A DNA stretch of 24,473 nucleotides from positions 1-24,473 of the IMG/VR virus record IMGVR_UViG_3300021136_000330, one strand, 5' to 3'. The notes under the pieces were generated by a model. That model was not told the DNA's origin and ran no database searches. It saw nothing but the letters and a program-made list of their open reading frames with translations. The DNA is from a virus. Position 1 is the stretch's first letter. The number at the start of each line of letters is the position of its first letter. Positions 14,637 through 22,054 of this stretch are shown in pieces. The position numbers and the translations under genes were made by a program.

Positions 14637-14895
14637 TTTTTAATATCCTAAAAATAAAATCTTTGCTGAAAGTAGTGTAAGCTTCTATAAATTTTGCAGT
14701 ATATTCTTCTTCAGTTTTAGTATCGTTGCTTAGTCTTGCGAATCGTAGTTCTTGAGAATAATGCACGAGTTGAGCTTTGCGACGCATATAATCTAATATG
14801 TCTGTGTTGTCAGTTGAGGTGATATGGGAAGAAATATGTTTAATTTCTTCCCATTGTTCCAATAATTCGTCTACAGGATTAGTTAATTGTTGCAT
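14629..14895 (-). CDS. Small helical phage protein, 88 residues
   Basis: The likely start is the ATG at 14895 (AGGA seven bases upstream), inside the end of uvsY with a 17-base overlap; an earlier in-frame start at 14925 lies deeper in uvsY and is less likely. The product begins MQQLTNPVDELLEQWEEIKH and is almost entirely predicted helix, with charged heptad-like spacing that suggests a short coiled coil or small helical bundle. The family is not recognised. Coupling to uvsY hints at a DNA-metabolism or morphogenesis accessory, which is inference only. Confidence 0.7.
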   Translation of the reverse strand: MQQLTNPVDELLEQWEEIKHISSHITSTDNTDILDYMRRKAQLVHYSQELRFARLSNDTKTEEEYTAKFIEAYTTFSKDFIFRILKNG

Positions 14896-15334
14896 CTTCC
14901 ATTCCTGCCGTACGCAGTCTAACAATATGTCCTATCATGTATGATTTCGCTTCGAGCCCTTTCATAATGCCAAGCCACTTGTTGCGCAATAGTGCAACTT
15001 CGTTAATAATTGTTTCCATATCAATAACTTCGCTTTCGCCATCAACGTACTTTTCAGCATCTCTCGATGTTAGCGCACGTGCATATCCTTCGAGATACTT
15101 TTTATAGTGATCTTGACGAATTTTACGTAGTTTAATGTTTAGAAAGTTAAGCACCGCTTCAATCTCTTGTAACTGATTGAAACGTTGCTCTGTAACGCCT
15201 GGGAGCATTGCTAGTCCCTTTTCAATATTGCCAAACACCTTAACTTCATTTTTCGCCTGTGCTAGTTCAGCACCATAGTAATCAATGAAGTCAGGGAGTC
15301 TGCTAATATCTTGTACTACTTTGTTATACCACAT
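14879..15334 (-). CDS. uvsY: UvsY recombination mediator
   Basis: This 151-residue protein resembles the marine T4-like UvsY: LPGVTEQRFNQLQEIEAVLN, then IRQDHYKKYLEGYARALTSR, KYVDGESEVID and LRNKWLGIMKGLEAK, ending in LRTAGMEDATIN. T4 UvsY is 137 residues, so the length fits. UvsY helps load the recombinase UvsX onto DNA covered by gp32, enabling recombination-dependent replication and repair. The gene follows uvsX and one small gene and precedes an overlapping small gene; gp32 lies upstream in the same direction. All three partners are therefore encoded within about 3.5 kb. Confidence 0.9.
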   Translation of the reverse strand: MWYNKVVQDISRLPDFIDYYGAELAQAKNEVKVFGNIEKGLAMLPGVTEQRFNQLQEIEAVLNFLNIKLRKIRQDHYKKYLEGYARALTSRDAEKYVDGESEVIDMETIINEVALLRNKWLGIMKGLEAKSYMIGHIVRLRTAGMEDATIN

Positions 15335-15336
15335 AT

Positions 15337-15567
15337 TTACTCGTCGTCGTAGTCGTTTTCGGGTTCAGCTTCTTCGCCTAAGTATTCCTCAACTGCTCGT
15401 CGCAGATATGCATCAGTACCGCCAAACTTCTTCAAATCTGCTTCTGTAATGCTGTGGTCTGCTACAACATTAATAACATGATCTGCTACTGCTTGTCTGT
15501 CCTTTTGCGAGATGTACTCCTTAACTGTAAGCCACATTTCACTCAAAATTTCTACATCTACACTCAT
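15337..15567 (-). CDS. Small acidic protein between uvsX and uvsY
   Basis: The 76-residue protein begins MSVDVEILSEMWLTVKEYIS and ends in a strongly acidic tail (GEEAEPENDYDDE). The start overlaps the uvsX stop as ATGA and its stop lies two bases before the uvsY ATG, so it is translated together with both. By recall, a similar short acidic protein occupies this position in marine T4-like phages, without a known function. The acidic tail could mimic DNA or contact recombination proteins, which is inference. Confidence 0.8.
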   Translation of the reverse strand: MSVDVEILSEMWLTVKEYISQKDRQAVADHVINVVADHSITEADLKKFGGTDAYLRRAVEEYLGEEAEPENDYDDE

Positions 15568-16634
15568 TCTGCTTCTTCCTCTGATTTAACTGTATCTTGT
15601 TTACTTAGCATATCAGGATTGTCTTGAAGATCTTTCATAATTTTGTCTAGACAGTTGTTATCATTACGTTCCCACGCTTTGCGGAATTGTTTAATAACCG
15701 TGCCATCGACTGCGGTATACTTAAGACTGTTACCATCTTTAGCCAAAATACCTTTTTTCTCACTTAAATCAACTAGTCCACTGTACGGGCTCATACCTGT
15801 TTCATATGGGATCTGTACTTGCACTGATTCAAATGGTTTAGCATAACGTGTTTTCATAATCTTACAAGCCGCACGTATACCAAGTACTTCAGTAACTTTG
15901 TTGCCGTCTTCGTCAATTTTAAGTTTTAATTTACGCATAGCAACTACAATACTTGATGCGTAGATAAAGCCTTGGCCGCCACTGATTTTATCATCTGGGT
16001 CAAACATATCTTGACTTGCGTATGTGTGATTTGTACACACTAAGCCCACGTTGTAGTTACCAAACATGTTTACACAGTTACGTACAAGTGATGTAAGGGC
16101 TTTAGGTTTACGACCCATATCACCTTTCATGTCGCCTGCTTCGAACTGATTGACGTCCGTTGGTGTTAGTAACATACCAAGCGAATCAACTACAAACATA
16201 ACTTTTGGGCGATCGCCTTCTGCTAATACTTTATAGTCTGCCATAAATGTACTAATTGTTTTTGCTACATCATCAATCATACACATGCTTAGTTTAAGCA
16301 ATTTGCTGTCGTCTGTATCAACACCAAGTGCTTTAAGCCATGCTTCATCTAACGCATTTTCGCTGTCAATTAAAACAACATAGATGCCTTGATCTTGTGC
16401 ATTTTTAATAATATTGCCAGAACAGATGTATGATTTACCTGCGCCAGACTCACCAGCAAATACTGTTACTTTACCTAGCGGAATACCTTTGTTAAAGTCG
16501 CCACTAATTAAATAGTTAAGTGCATAGTTACCTGTACTAACCCAATCAGTTGGGTCGTTGAATCCAAATCCTAACCCGTCAATTGACTTAGTTAAGGTCT
16601 TTCTAAATTTACTTACATCAAATGGTTTTGCCAT
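15564..16634 (-). CDS. uvsX: UvsX RecA-like recombinase
   Basis: The 356-residue protein is the phage RecA homologue. The Walker A motif GESGAGKS is at residues 61-68, a Walker B-like VMFVVDS ends at Asp150-Ser151, and LIDSENALDEAW carries the acidic residues near the nucleotide. GLVCTNHTYASQDMFD and KISGGQGFIYASS cover the DNA-binding loop region. Acidic residues cluster at the C-terminus (VKSEEEAE). Length is somewhat below T4 UvsX (about 390). The enzyme forms filaments on single-stranded DNA and performs strand exchange for recombination, repair and replication start. AAGGA lies nine bases before the ATG, and the start is inside the end of the upstream gene. It is coupled to the next gene by ATGA. 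Confidence 0.95.
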   Translation of the reverse strand: MAKPFDVSKFRKTLTKSIDGLGFGFNDPTDWVSTGNYALNYLISGDFNKGIPLGKVTVFAGESGAGKSYICSGNIIKNAQDQGIYVVLIDSENALDEAWLKALGVDTDDSKLLKLSMCMIDDVAKTISTFMADYKVLAEGDRPKVMFVVDSLGMLLTPTDVNQFEAGDMKGDMGRKPKALTSLVRNCVNMFGNYNVGLVCTNHTYASQDMFDPDDKISGGQGFIYASSIVVAMRKLKLKIDEDGNKVTEVLGIRAACKIMKTRYAKPFESVQVQIPYETGMSPYSGLVDLSEKKGILAKDGNSLKYTAVDGTVIKQFRKAWERNDNNCLDKIMKDLQDNPDMLSKQDTVKSEEEAE

Positions 16635-17400
16635 GTGTTAATATCCTTTTTAAATCAGTAATTAAAAATTTAGTATCGTTAAGTAGGAATTGATCTGCTT
16701 CGTTCCAGGTTAACTTCTTTAAATCATCTATCTTTAATGTATAACAAACATACGCTATAATTGCAGCCTTTTCCCAAAACAATAAATTATCAAGTTGACT
16801 AATGTTGAAATTAATAATATCTGTACAAATAGTGGTTATTTTATTAAGCCAATCTAAATATGCTTTATTGGCATAAATCATTGAATGGTTAAATTCAGTA
16901 CTTTTAGCATCATCCCACTGCCAACCAAATGTACGTGCAATTAATGTTTTATATGCATCAATATCATTGGCTATAAATGCCGACAGTGTTACTATATCAC
17001 TATTGTATGGTATATCATCAAATATACCATAATAATTTAAAGCCAACGATTCATAATATGAATTATCTTTACCTAGATCACGAAAATTAAATTTTTCAAA
17101 ATTACCTGGCTCCGGAAAACATCCAGTCCATTTTTCATAACTCATCTTTAATCGAAGCAACTTATATTCATTATCGGGCACTATTTCCACTAGCTTTGTA
17201 TAATTGCAAGTATCAATAATATTAATATAATGCTGCGCCTGTAGATGTGTTTTATTTAATTTACAAATGTTATGACTATTGCCAGTATCAGAAAAAAATA
17301 GATTTAGATCTAACTCGACTTGATTGCAACTATAAAGAGTATGAGCCAACAAACTCTGACCCATACTCCCGTTTTGGTAATCAATTACATACGTAATCAA
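16618..17400 (-). CDS. Hypothetical protein between gp32 and uvsX genes
   Basis: The protein has 260 residues from a TTG start with GGGAG five bases upstream; there is no in-frame ATG in the first dozen codons. It begins MITYVIDYQNGSMGQSLLAH and contains TLYSCNQVELDLNLFF. The rest is aromatic- and Asn-rich and mostly helical (DAYKTLIARTFGW, LFWEKAAIIAYVCYTLKIDD). The opening resembles a nucleotide- or PAPS-binding strand-loop-helix, but no Walker or sulfotransferase signature is convincing. It is more AT-rich and Asn/Tyr/Ile-heavy than gp32 or uvsX, hinting at a different history. It starts nine bases after the gp32 stop and overlaps uvsX. No function is proposed. Confidence 0.7.
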   Translation of the reverse strand: MITYVIDYQNGSMGQSLLAHTLYSCNQVELDLNLFFSDTGNSHNICKLNKTHLQAQHYINIIDTCNYTKLVEIVPDNEYKLLRLKMSYEKWTGCFPEPGNFEKFNFRDLGKDNSYYESLALNYYGIFDDIPYNSDIVTLSAFIANDIDAYKTLIARTFGWQWDDAKSTEFNHSMIYANKAYLDWLNKITTICTDIINFNISQLDNLLFWEKAAIIAYVCYTLKIDDLKKLTWNEADQFLLNDTKFLITDLKRILTHGKTI

Positions 17401-17409
17401 TTATACTCC

Positions 17410-18423
17410 CTACGCAGTCTTTTGACGATTACGAATCATTGCTAAAATGTCTTCAGCACGTTGTCCGCCACTAGCAGGAGTTGTTACTGCCGCTGTTGGT
17501 TCTGGAGCATCATCTGCTTCAAATGGAACGTCTGTTGTAGCAACATGCTCACTAACAACTGCTGTTGCAGCAGGTGTAGCTACAGGTGCTTGCGCAGCCG
17601 GTGCTGTGTTAGTGGCCGGAGCATTAGAAGTGAATGAACCGCGTGGTTTGTAATACGCACCCCATTTTTCTTCATCGTATGGTTGTCCATCAACTGATGC
17701 TTCGAACATTTCTTTCATGATTTTAAGATCAACATCAGTTGGACGTTTAGGCAAGAAGTCTGCAAGATTATATAAACCGTGTTTCTCAATTGCTTCAGCT
17801 TCGTCTACAGTTAATGCAGATTCTTTACGTGACCATTTACTAGTACTATAGTCTGCGTAACCACCTTTAGATGTTTTAGTTGCAGTAAAATCTAAACCGC
17901 CTGCATAATCAGTTGGCAAGTTTTCTAACTCTGGGTCAAGTAACGCTGACTTAACTAAGTTAAAGATTTGTGGACTGATGATGAAACGACGAATTGGATT
18001 GTCTGGGGTCTTGTCATCTTTCATTGGATTTTCACGAACAAAGCCCTGGAACAAATATGATTTCTTTTTCCAATACTTACGGCCCATTTCTTCTAATGAA
18101 GAATCTTTAAACCATGTGCGCACTTCTGCTAAGATTGGACACGCTTCGCCCCACATCTCAACGCATGGTACTTGAACTACTACTTTTTTGCTGTCTGTCT
18201 GACCTTTAACGCCAGCGAATTCTAAGTTGATCATATTACGTTCAACCCAGAAGAATGTGTTTTTTGGATCTGCATCTGGTAAGAAACGAATACGTGCCGT
18301 TGCACCTTCGTCAATGTTCCAATGTGCGTAGATTGCGTTGTCGCCGCCGCCTGATGATTTACCTGTACTACGTGTGTCTTGCGCTTGTAACTTTGCTCTG
18401 ATTTCTGCTAATGATGTTGCCAT
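17410..18423 (-). CDS. gp32-type single-stranded DNA binding protein
   Basis: The 337-residue protein has the three-part gp32 layout. A short basic N-terminus (LAEIRAKLQAQD) is followed by a core with IRFLPDADPKNTFFWVERN, VPCVEMWGEACPIL, RKYWKKKSYLFQGFV and NPIRRFIISPQIFNLV. The tail is long, flexible, Ala/Pro/Thr-rich and acidic, ending EDILAMIRNRQKTA. Two cysteines (in PCVEMWGEAC) may be remnants of the T4 zinc site, but I do not see a full H-C-C-C set. Such proteins coat single-stranded DNA and organise UvsX, UvsY and the replisome. AAGGAG precedes the ATG. A sigma-70 promoter and a late promoter both lie upstream, with a structured leader, so expression at several stages is likely. Confidence 0.88.
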   Translation of the reverse strand: MATSLAEIRAKLQAQDTRSTGKSSGGGDNAIYAHWNIDEGATARIRFLPDADPKNTFFWVERNMINLEFAGVKGQTDSKKVVVQVPCVEMWGEACPILAEVRTWFKDSSLEEMGRKYWKKKSYLFQGFVRENPMKDDKTPDNPIRRFIISPQIFNLVKSALLDPELENLPTDYAGGLDFTATKTSKGGYADYSTSKWSRKESALTVDEAEAIEKHGLYNLADFLPKRPTDVDLKIMKEMFEASVDGQPYDEEKWGAYYKPRGSFTSNAPATNTAPAAQAPVATPAATAVVSEHVATTDVPFEADDAPEPTAAVTTPASGGQRAEDILAMIRNRQKTA

Positions 18424-18500
18424 GGTATAACTCCTTGTGTTTTAAGTTGGTCTTTAATGTAGGTAACTTCCCGCTACTTACAATACTATTTATCACCTAC
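18424..18500 (-). promoter_or_regulatory. Structured 5' leader of the gp32 gene
   Basis: From the expected start near 18500 the leader begins GTAGGT (18495-18500), which can pair with ACCTAC (18459-18464) across a 30-base loop. The loop's end AAGTT (18465-18469) can pair with AACTT (18444-18448) downstream, so a pseudoknot-like fold is possible. T4 gp32 represses its own message through a leader pseudoknot; the same role here is inference. Confidence 0.35.
18487..18494 (-). promoter_or_regulatory. T4-type late promoter match
   Basis: GATAAATA on the minus strand fits NATAAATA and lies within the gp32 leader, about 13-20 bases after the sigma-70 -10 box. It would give a second, later transcript starting near 18480. 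Confidence 0.5.
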
Positions 18501-18506
18501 ACATTA

Positions 18507-18535
18507 ATAATACGTTATATTGATAGTAAGGTCAA
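18507..18535 (-). promoter_or_regulatory. Sigma-70-type promoter for gp32
   Basis: TTGACC (18530-18535) and TATTAT (18507-18512) on the minus strand are exactly 17 bases apart. The -35 box follows the T-run of the terminator at 18537-18563, the same terminator-promoter junction as at 10191-10245. Confidence 0.7.
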
Positions 18536-18536
18536 G

Positions 18537-18563
18537 AAAAAAGGCACTAAAAAGTGCCCTTTT
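18537..18563 (-). terminator. Rho-independent terminator
   Basis: On the minus strand GGCACT-TTTT-AGTGCC forms a six-pair stem, flanked by an A-run before and six T after. It follows the stop of the 781-residue gene at 18584. The stem shares the GGCAC core with the terminator at 10222-10245. Confidence 0.85.
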
Positions 18564-18583
18564 GGTAAAACTAATTTCTTGTA

Positions 18584-20929
18584 TTAAATACCAGCGATTC
18601 TGCGCATCTGTGCGATTTCTTCATTAAATTGTTTGTTGTATGCTGTTAAGTCGCCTTCGTCGTCGCCTTTAGACATTGCTTTCATTTGGCTTGGCATAAT
18701 TCTAGCTTTGTCTAACGGACTTAATTCTTTCGCACCCATACGTTTTAATTTTTCATCTTTGTTTACGTAATCGTCGCCAATTGCTTCGTCAACGTTAGAC
18801 ATCATACCCATGTCAGCCAAATCATCTGCAAACATTTGTGCAATTTCACCTTCGTCGTCTGCATCACGTTGTGCAGAATGACTTAATCTGTCATAATAAT
18901 ATTCATGTAAGTCACTTTCTAAATCATAATCTAATTCATTGTGATGGATAAAATTATCAACTGCCGCTTTGTTATTAGCAATAATAGCATCTAACGCACC
19001 TGTGGCTTCATCGATACCAAGTGATTTTGCTTTGTTATCACGTTGACGCATGTTAGCCATTTGTTTACTAAATTCTTTTTCGTGTGGAGGGCGGCCGAAC
19101 GGGTCATCAAAATCATATTTCAAAGTCTCATCATGTGCGTTCATTGCCTTGTTAAAACTGCGATCTGCTAAACGTTTATAGTTCTTACCGCGAACAGTAT
19201 CAACTATGCCTTCATCCATTTCGCCACCGCGATTAAACTGGTCTGGGCTGTCGATGTCTTGATCAAACTGCATATCGCTACCGTATTCTTGCTCTGGTTC
19301 ATCACGGTCACGTTCAAGTTCAATTTCGTCAGTGCCGCCTAAGTTGTTAATAACTTCTTTAACCCAACCGCTAACATCACTGCTACCAATTTCTTCAACG
19401 TTACCCACCCATTCAGCAACATCTCTAGATGCATTTGTAATTGCTTCTGGTCCGTATTGTGATAGTAAATCACTATGTGAATTTATGATACGACGAATAA
19501 TTGCCGCTTGTACTGCATCGCAGCTATCATTTTCTTCATCGTCGTAGTTTTCTTCAACGTTTGTATAATCTTGTCCACCAGCCGGTGTGCCGCCATATGT
19601 GTCGCCTTCATCCATTTCTGGCTCTGCTTGTTGACCGGCTGTATCTTCATCGCCAATTGCAGCCATAACTTGTTGATAAATTTCTGGCATGTTTTCTTGT
19701 ACCCAATCCATAACCACATCACGTGCATCAGCTTCTGGGTTTTCTTCTGCTAAATCACCTAAGCGATCAAACAATTGGTCATCACCGACTAAGTTATATA
19801 GTGCGCTAGTTGCGTTAGTTGCATCAATACCAACTGTTAGCGGTTCCATCAACAAGTCGATAAGTTCAGCAACTTGTTCTTCACCTTCCGGTTTAGCCCA
19901 TGTGCCTTCACTTACGTTGTCTGCCCAGCTTTCAAATTGTTGCGCGAAGTTATTAGATTTTTTCATATTATATGCCTTTTGTACAAGTGGTAGTGCGTCT
20001 TCCATTCTATCATTAAATGATCGTTTAACAAAGCGTTCACGCAATGCATCAACATCAAATTCATCCATTAAAACATCATCTGCTATAAAACTTTCTTTAC
20101 AAGCAGCATAACCTTTACGTCCACCCATTTTTTTAAGTGTATTGTTTAGCAAGCCGTGATATTCAAATGCGGCTTCTGCCATTGATTGTGTTTCAGCATC
20201 TTCAAATGTTCTACGTATCATTGCTGATTTAAACGGACGTAGTTTACCACATTCTTCTGCTATTTTAGTAATATGGCACCCAAAATCATCACCAGCGTCA
20301 CCACCTTGTGATATGTGTTGTGCCATTGCACGTGCGTATTTTAAGTTGTTGTGGGGTAGTTTAATACGTGCGCCATCTGCTGTTTCAATAAACAGAGCTT
20401 TAATTTTACGACTACGTGCGCCACGTTGCTCTGGGTCTACTCGATCGCTATGACGTACAATAATCTTTACGTCACCATCTTGCTCGTAACTACTACGACT
20501 TGTGCCGTGCATTCTGCTTTCGCCAAGTGCAACTTCATCTTTACTGTATGTATTGTCTGATTTGCTTACTTGTTGCAAATCGCGGTGTTTTAGTGTACTA
20601 CGTGTAATATCACGTGGGTCGAAACTTAATAAGTTGCGACGAGCAAACTCTCTTAGTTCACGTAAAAACGCATACCATTTTGCTTTTTCTTCATCGTCTA
20701 AATCACTACTGATGTTTTTACTAAAGTATACTTTAAGTGAATTTTCATCAATAACGCTAATTGTTATGTTACCGTGGCTTGCGCCATCTACTGTATAATC
20801 AAAGTTGAAGAAACGTGCGGATGCTGGATCTTGTGTTGCTTTAGCGTTTTCATCACCTAAAGTAACATCATCAAATCTATCACGGATTTTTTCAAACAAT
20901 GCTTCAGCTATTTTGTTTATTTCGCGCAT
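18584..20929 (-). CDS. Large acidic phage protein, probably virion-associated
   Basis: The 781-residue protein has several segments. Residues 1-130 are mixed alpha/beta (FFNFDYTVDG, NITISVIDENSLKVYFS). A central basic part has IIVRHSDRVDPEQRGARSRK and KALFIETADGARIKLPHNNL. A helical region follows, then a very acidic linker (residues about 430-480) and AAIIRRIINSHSDLLSQYGP...VEEIGSSDVSGWV, a module that by recall recurs in proteins of T4-like marine phages. The C-terminal third is charged and low in hydrophobic residues, with two copies of a D-E-A/G-I-like linker. No enzyme motif is seen. It begins 19 bases after a late promoter match and ends at a strong terminator, so it is a single-gene late unit, which suits a structural or scaffold-type protein. 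The function is inferred. Confidence 0.75.
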   Translation of the reverse strand: MREINKIAEALFEKIRDRFDDVTLGDENAKATQDPASARFFNFDYTVDGASHGNITISVIDENSLKVYFSKNISSDLDDEEKAKWYAFLRELREFARRNLLSFDPRDITRSTLKHRDLQQVSKSDNTYSKDEVALGESRMHGTSRSSYEQDGDVKIIVRHSDRVDPEQRGARSRKIKALFIETADGARIKLPHNNLKYARAMAQHISQGGDAGDDFGCHITKIAEECGKLRPFKSAMIRRTFEDAETQSMAEAAFEYHGLLNNTLKKMGGRKGYAACKESFIADDVLMDEFDVDALRERFVKRSFNDRMEDALPLVQKAYNMKKSNNFAQQFESWADNVSEGTWAKPEGEEQVAELIDLLMEPLTVGIDATNATSALYNLVGDDQLFDRLGDLAEENPEADARDVVMDWVQENMPEIYQQVMAAIGDEDTAGQQAEPEMDEGDTYGGTPAGGQDYTNVEENYDDEENDSCDAVQAAIIRRIINSHSDLLSQYGPEAITNASRDVAEWVGNVEEIGSSDVSGWVKEVINNLGGTDEIELERDRDEPEQEYGSDMQFDQDIDSPDQFNRGGEMDEGIVDTVRGKNYKRLADRSFNKAMNAHDETLKYDFDDPFGRPPHEKEFSKQMANMRQRDNKAKSLGIDEATGALDAIIANNKAAVDNFIHHNELDYDLESDLHEYYYDRLSHSAQRDADDEGEIAQMFADDLADMGMMSNVDEAIGDDYVNKDEKLKRMGAKELSPLDKARIMPSQMKAMSKGDDEGDLTAYNKQFNEEIAQMRRIAGI

Positions 20930-20948
20930 TTTTTTATTCTCATAGTAT

Positions 20949-20956
20949 TATTTATG
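20949..20956 (-). promoter_or_regulatory. T4-type late promoter match
   Basis: CATAAATA on the minus strand fits NATAAATA and lies in the gap between the terminase C-terminal gene and the 781-residue gene. Transcription would begin near 20942, leaving a leader of about 13 bases. Confidence 0.6.
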
Positions 20957-20980
20957 CTAGTCTGTTGAAAGGCATCTAAT

Positions 20981-22054
20981 CTAATATGTAGTCATTATCC
21001 AGGGAAGAGGCTCGATGAAATCATCTAACGTATCACGCATCGCACTATCTAAACTTGCATCGTATGATTGCAATAGCATAGCCATGCGTACCATTAGTAC
21101 TACACTCATTACTAAGTCATCTGTTTCGCCGGGTTTAGCAGCAAAGCTAGAGCCGTTTGCAACAAATGTTTTTAGTTCTGAGATTAAGTTCTTACTGTTT
21201 ACTGTTAAGCGTTTAGATTCAATTAAGTTTTTTAACTTTGCGCAAGCAGATAGCTTAGAACGTTGTGTTGTATTAAATCCCTTTCTATAACTTCCGCCAC
21301 TTGATTTGCGTGGTTCGTTTAAGAATGTTCCCTTAATGTTTTCTTCGCCCATCGATGCTACTGTTACTAATGCCGCTTCGCCGATAGAGTTGTTTTCCAT
21401 GCTATAGTATATGCTATTAACTGGCACAGTTTCAGCAAGGTACTTAGTAATCTCACTTAGTATAACAATTTGACGTTGTACTGGTGTGCGATTATGTTGC
21501 CACTCGCCTACTTGTATAAAACTTGGGAGTTCAAATATTTGTATTGCCGCTGGGTCGCCGCCTGTGCCTAGACTTGGGTCAAGTGCAACGAGATATGTAA
21601 ATGCTGGATTTGGCTTTTTATACCAACGTATTTGTCCTTGCTGTTCGATTGGGTCAATACCTTGCATTTCAACTAAATGCCCTGGGTTAATAAGTGTTTC
21701 ATCCCAGATGATAAATTCACAATTTGACGACAATATTCCATTTGTATAATAACGATGCCCACCGTCTACTTCGATTAAATCGTATACTAATTCTTCTCTT
21801 CCTAAATTTAATTTAGCAGATACTTGTTGATTGCCACTATTAGTTAATACTATATCTCCTACTACAAGTTCATCAACAGTAACTCTGATAGTATCACTAA
21901 CAAATACCTTATGATTAGATGTACACTCAATCCAATAGTCAGTACCCAATTCAATCCGGTGGATTTCTTTTTTGCCAAGACACCGAATGCCTACAAAGGA
22001 TTTATATCCATCAGGAGTTAACACTTTATAACCGTGTTTGTTTTCTTTATACAT
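20981..22054 (-). CDS. C-intein plus C-terminal half of terminase large subunit
   Basis: I start at the ATG at 22054, which overlaps the stop of the endonuclease gene as TAATG; an ATG three codons earlier is also open. The 357-residue product begins with a 111-residue C-intein and continues as the TerL nuclease half from Cys112 (CEFIIWDETLINPGH). The nuclease domain shows the three acidic sites of T4 gp17-type enzymes: VALDPSLGTGGD, YYSMENNSIGEA and GETDDLVMSVVL. These cleave the DNA concatemer during packaging. The half lacks an ATPase domain, which is in the gene at 23086-24003. Joined by trans-splicing it would give a 521-residue terminase. I see no other terL copy in the window, so activity of the intein is probably essential. 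Confidence 0.92.
   Translation of the reverse strand: MYKENKHGYKVLTPDGYKSFVGIRCLGKKEIHRIELGTDYWIECTSNHKVFVSDTIRVTVDELVVGDIVLTNSGNQQVSAKLNLGREELVYDLIEVDGGHRYYTNGILSSNCEFIIWDETLINPGHLVEMQGIDPIEQQGQIRWYKKPNPAFTYLVALDPSLGTGGDPAAIQIFELPSFIQVGEWQHNRTPVQRQIVILSEITKYLAETVPVNSIYYSMENNSIGEAALVTVASMGEENIKGTFLNEPRKSSGGSYRKGFNTTQRSKLSACAKLKNLIESKRLTVNSKNLISELKTFVANGSSFAAKPGETDDLVMSVVLMVRMAMLLQSYDASLDSAMRDTLDDFIEPLPWIMTTY
21722..22054 (-). other. C-intein (111 residues) of split TerL intein
   Basis: Residues 1-111 begin MYKENKHGYKVLTPDGYKSF, aligning well with the recalled AceL-TerL C-intein start MFRTNTNNIKILSPNGF. Block B is TSNHKVFV with the conserved His, and VTVDELVVGDIV is the usual D-x-L-x-x-G-D segment. 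Block F is LVYDLIEVDGGHRYYTNG and block G is ILSSN before Cys+1. The final Asn is present; the usual penultimate His is replaced by Ser. Confidence 0.9.

Noticed and set aside
18584-20929. Calling the 781-residue protein a portal or scaffold
   Set aside because: No motif of those families is visible; only late-type expression and composition suggest a virion role.
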